From: Rhea pennata
Taxonomy: Eukaryota; Chordata; Aves; Rheiformes; Rheidae
NCBI RefSeq assembly: GCF_028389875.1
Contig: NC_084663.1
Span: 208,103,876-208,167,875 of the forward strand
Direction: 5' to 3'
Length of the DNA: 64,000 nt
In this document: in pieces, positions 62,511 through 64,000 of the stretch
Position numbering within the stretch: position 1 is the stretch's first letter
Layout of the letters: each line of letters begins with the position of its first letter
Translations under genes and position numbers: made by a program
The notes under the pieces: generated by a model
Databases searched by the model: none
What the model saw: only the letters and a program-made list of their open reading frames with translations
What the model was told of the DNA's origin: nothing

Positions 62511-63354
62511 GTTAATGTGGCCACCAGAGGGAGTTGCATGAATGCAGCAAAACGAGGTTGATGGGCGGGGGCAGAAACACAAATGGTTAAACCCAGCCTG
62601 GGAAGAGTTGCCGGTGTGATCCTCCGGCACCCGCACGCTGCTCCCCGCAGACCGTGTTGCGCCTGCCGTGCACCCTTGCTACACAGCCTGGGCCAAATTC
62701 AACCAAGTACTTCCAAAATCTGCATAATCTCAAGTGAATACTCAGTGAACTCGAAGGAATTGCTCGGTGCGTTACACTGAGCGAGTGTTTTATTAGAGAG
62801 CGGGGTCAAAACATTCAGCACTTTGCAAGAGCGGATGAGGAAAAGAAAGAGCCCTGTTTATGCCCCAGCTTTTATTTTTCCCTCACTGGTTCACTTGTTC
62901 GAAAGAAAGCTGGACAAGGTCTAGCCTGGTTTCTGGGGGGCCCGGGGAGGAAGCCTTGGAAGCCAACCCAATTGCTTCCACTCAAGAAGAGCTTTTGATG
63001 AGGCTCCCTTCTGACATACAGAAACAGCCACTGCAGCAACTGCTGTTCCCATAGGATCCCAGGTCAATCGCACAAAGACAAAAACAGTGAACTGGTGAAA
63101 CCTGCCATAGATGAAGTCTCTCATCCAGCACGAAGTCTTCCTCTGAGCCTCATCCGTCCTGAGCCAGAGCACCCTTTTTGTTCAACTGCTGTTATTTTCG
63201 GCAGACGGGAACAGTGAGTACTGTCCCTTCACCAAAAAATCCAGCCAACCCCTCCTGCTTTTCTCTCCCCCCACAAAACAGGCAAAGGATCACATTGCTA
63301 GCAAGCCATGATGGAAATTCCCCAGGTTAAAACCACCACATTAGCACTTGGGTC

Positions 63355-63376
63355 TTTTTTTTTTTTTTTTTTTTTT
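63355..63376. repeat. Poly(T) run of 22 nt
   Basis: An uninterrupted T-run. It could be the reversed tail of a - strand retroposon, but I see no element body next to it. Confidence 0.85.
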
Positions 63377-64000
63377 AAGGAATCTCCTGGGTATCTCAGG
63401 GTCTTGAATAGTTACTAAAAGAAATTTAAGAAAAAGCATAAACATTCTTACTCGGCCCTGCTGGAGCCTCAGTCCCAATAAAGGAATGCAAGGAGTTAAT
63501 CCCATTTATGTGCTTTGACGCAGCTCTCGGCTCAAAGCTAGCAGAGACGAGGCTCTAAGAAGTTAAATAAAGGTGATTCCTGCCCTGACGAGATTATTTT
63601 CTAGTAAGAAAAAAAGGCACCACAATATTAGAAAAGGAGCAGACTGCTATTTCTGTGAGCACAAGAACTGTCAGAGGGATGAAACGAGCTGCAGAGAGGT
63701 TTTCGCATTAGGACATTCCTGAGTCTGAACTCCAGTCCCGAAACCAGCCAGCGCTGAGAGCCTGGCCCGGCCCTTTGCCACCTCTCCTCCGCTGCAAACC
63801 TGGCATCTTAACACCCCCTCGTCTTCTGCAGGAATGCTAAAGAAAATGCCTTGAAGATGAAGGGCCTATAGAGCTGTCCCACTGCCAGTTCTCCTGCTCT
63901 CTGGAGACTCTTATGGTAACAGGAGCCAAGGTCAGGGAAGCATTAGTCAGTCTGAATTTGGCAAACAAGGGTGTCGGTATCTGATACCGCTTGCTTGCAG

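Larger units (their letters stand above)
59488..64000. other. Intergenic DNA or possible 3' UTR
   Basis: No gene is recognised. If 59261-59487 is a real last exon, the part up to about 61260 could be its 3' UTR. A frame of 146 codons on the - strand at 61559-61999 has no domain I know. Simple repeats lie at 62483-62510 and 63355-63376. A possible tRNA-derived SINE relic lies at 62037-62100. Confidence 0.45.

Overview
This window looks like nuclear DNA from a bird, or less likely another sauropsid. It is AT-rich and gene-sparse with low repeat density. The repeats I recognise are CR1 LINEs, the dominant avian family, some almost identical to each other. The one gene I can name is a vertebrate Wnt receptor with a GC-rich CpG-island promoter and a canonical GT-AG intron. 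I could not determine the species.

Layout. Positions 1-3400 are AT-rich upstream DNA with a 123-nt pure purine tract. Positions about 3420-5880 hold two CpG-dense blocks joined by long G-runs. The second block carries the promoter, 5' UTR and first exon of FZD4 (Frizzled-4). FZD4 is complete on the + strand: exon 1 at 5249-5506, intron at 5507-6592, exon 2 at 6593-7921. It encodes 528 residues with a signal peptide, a ten-cysteine Wnt/norrin-binding domain, seven membrane segments, the KTxxxW Dishevelled motif and a C-terminal ETVV PDZ ligand. A 3' UTR of about 3.2 kb probably runs to a poly(A) signal at 11115. It contains an old CR1 tail and a CpG-rich patch.

From about 11.2 kb to 64 kb there is no recognisable conserved gene. 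The usual vertebrate neighbours, TMEM135 (upstream) and PRSS23 (downstream), are not seen here. This stretch holds a second CpG patch (11215-11520), a minisatellite (14461-14611), a 5'-truncated CR1 on the + strand (35238-37585), and a CR1 on the - strand that keeps its 5' part but has a scrambled 3' end (40550-43400). There is also a small CR1 fragment (46640-46812) and several homopolymer and simple repeats. The two large CR1 copies share near-identical sequence in opposite orientation and could form a long inverted repeat.

Two coding-like segments remain unidentified: a - strand segment opening with a signal-peptide-like sequence (18721-18927) and a + strand segment resembling the last exon of a single-pass membrane protein (59261-59487). 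Both are hypotheses from reading the sequence alone. I found no CRISPR array, tRNA or rRNA gene, or bacterial feature.
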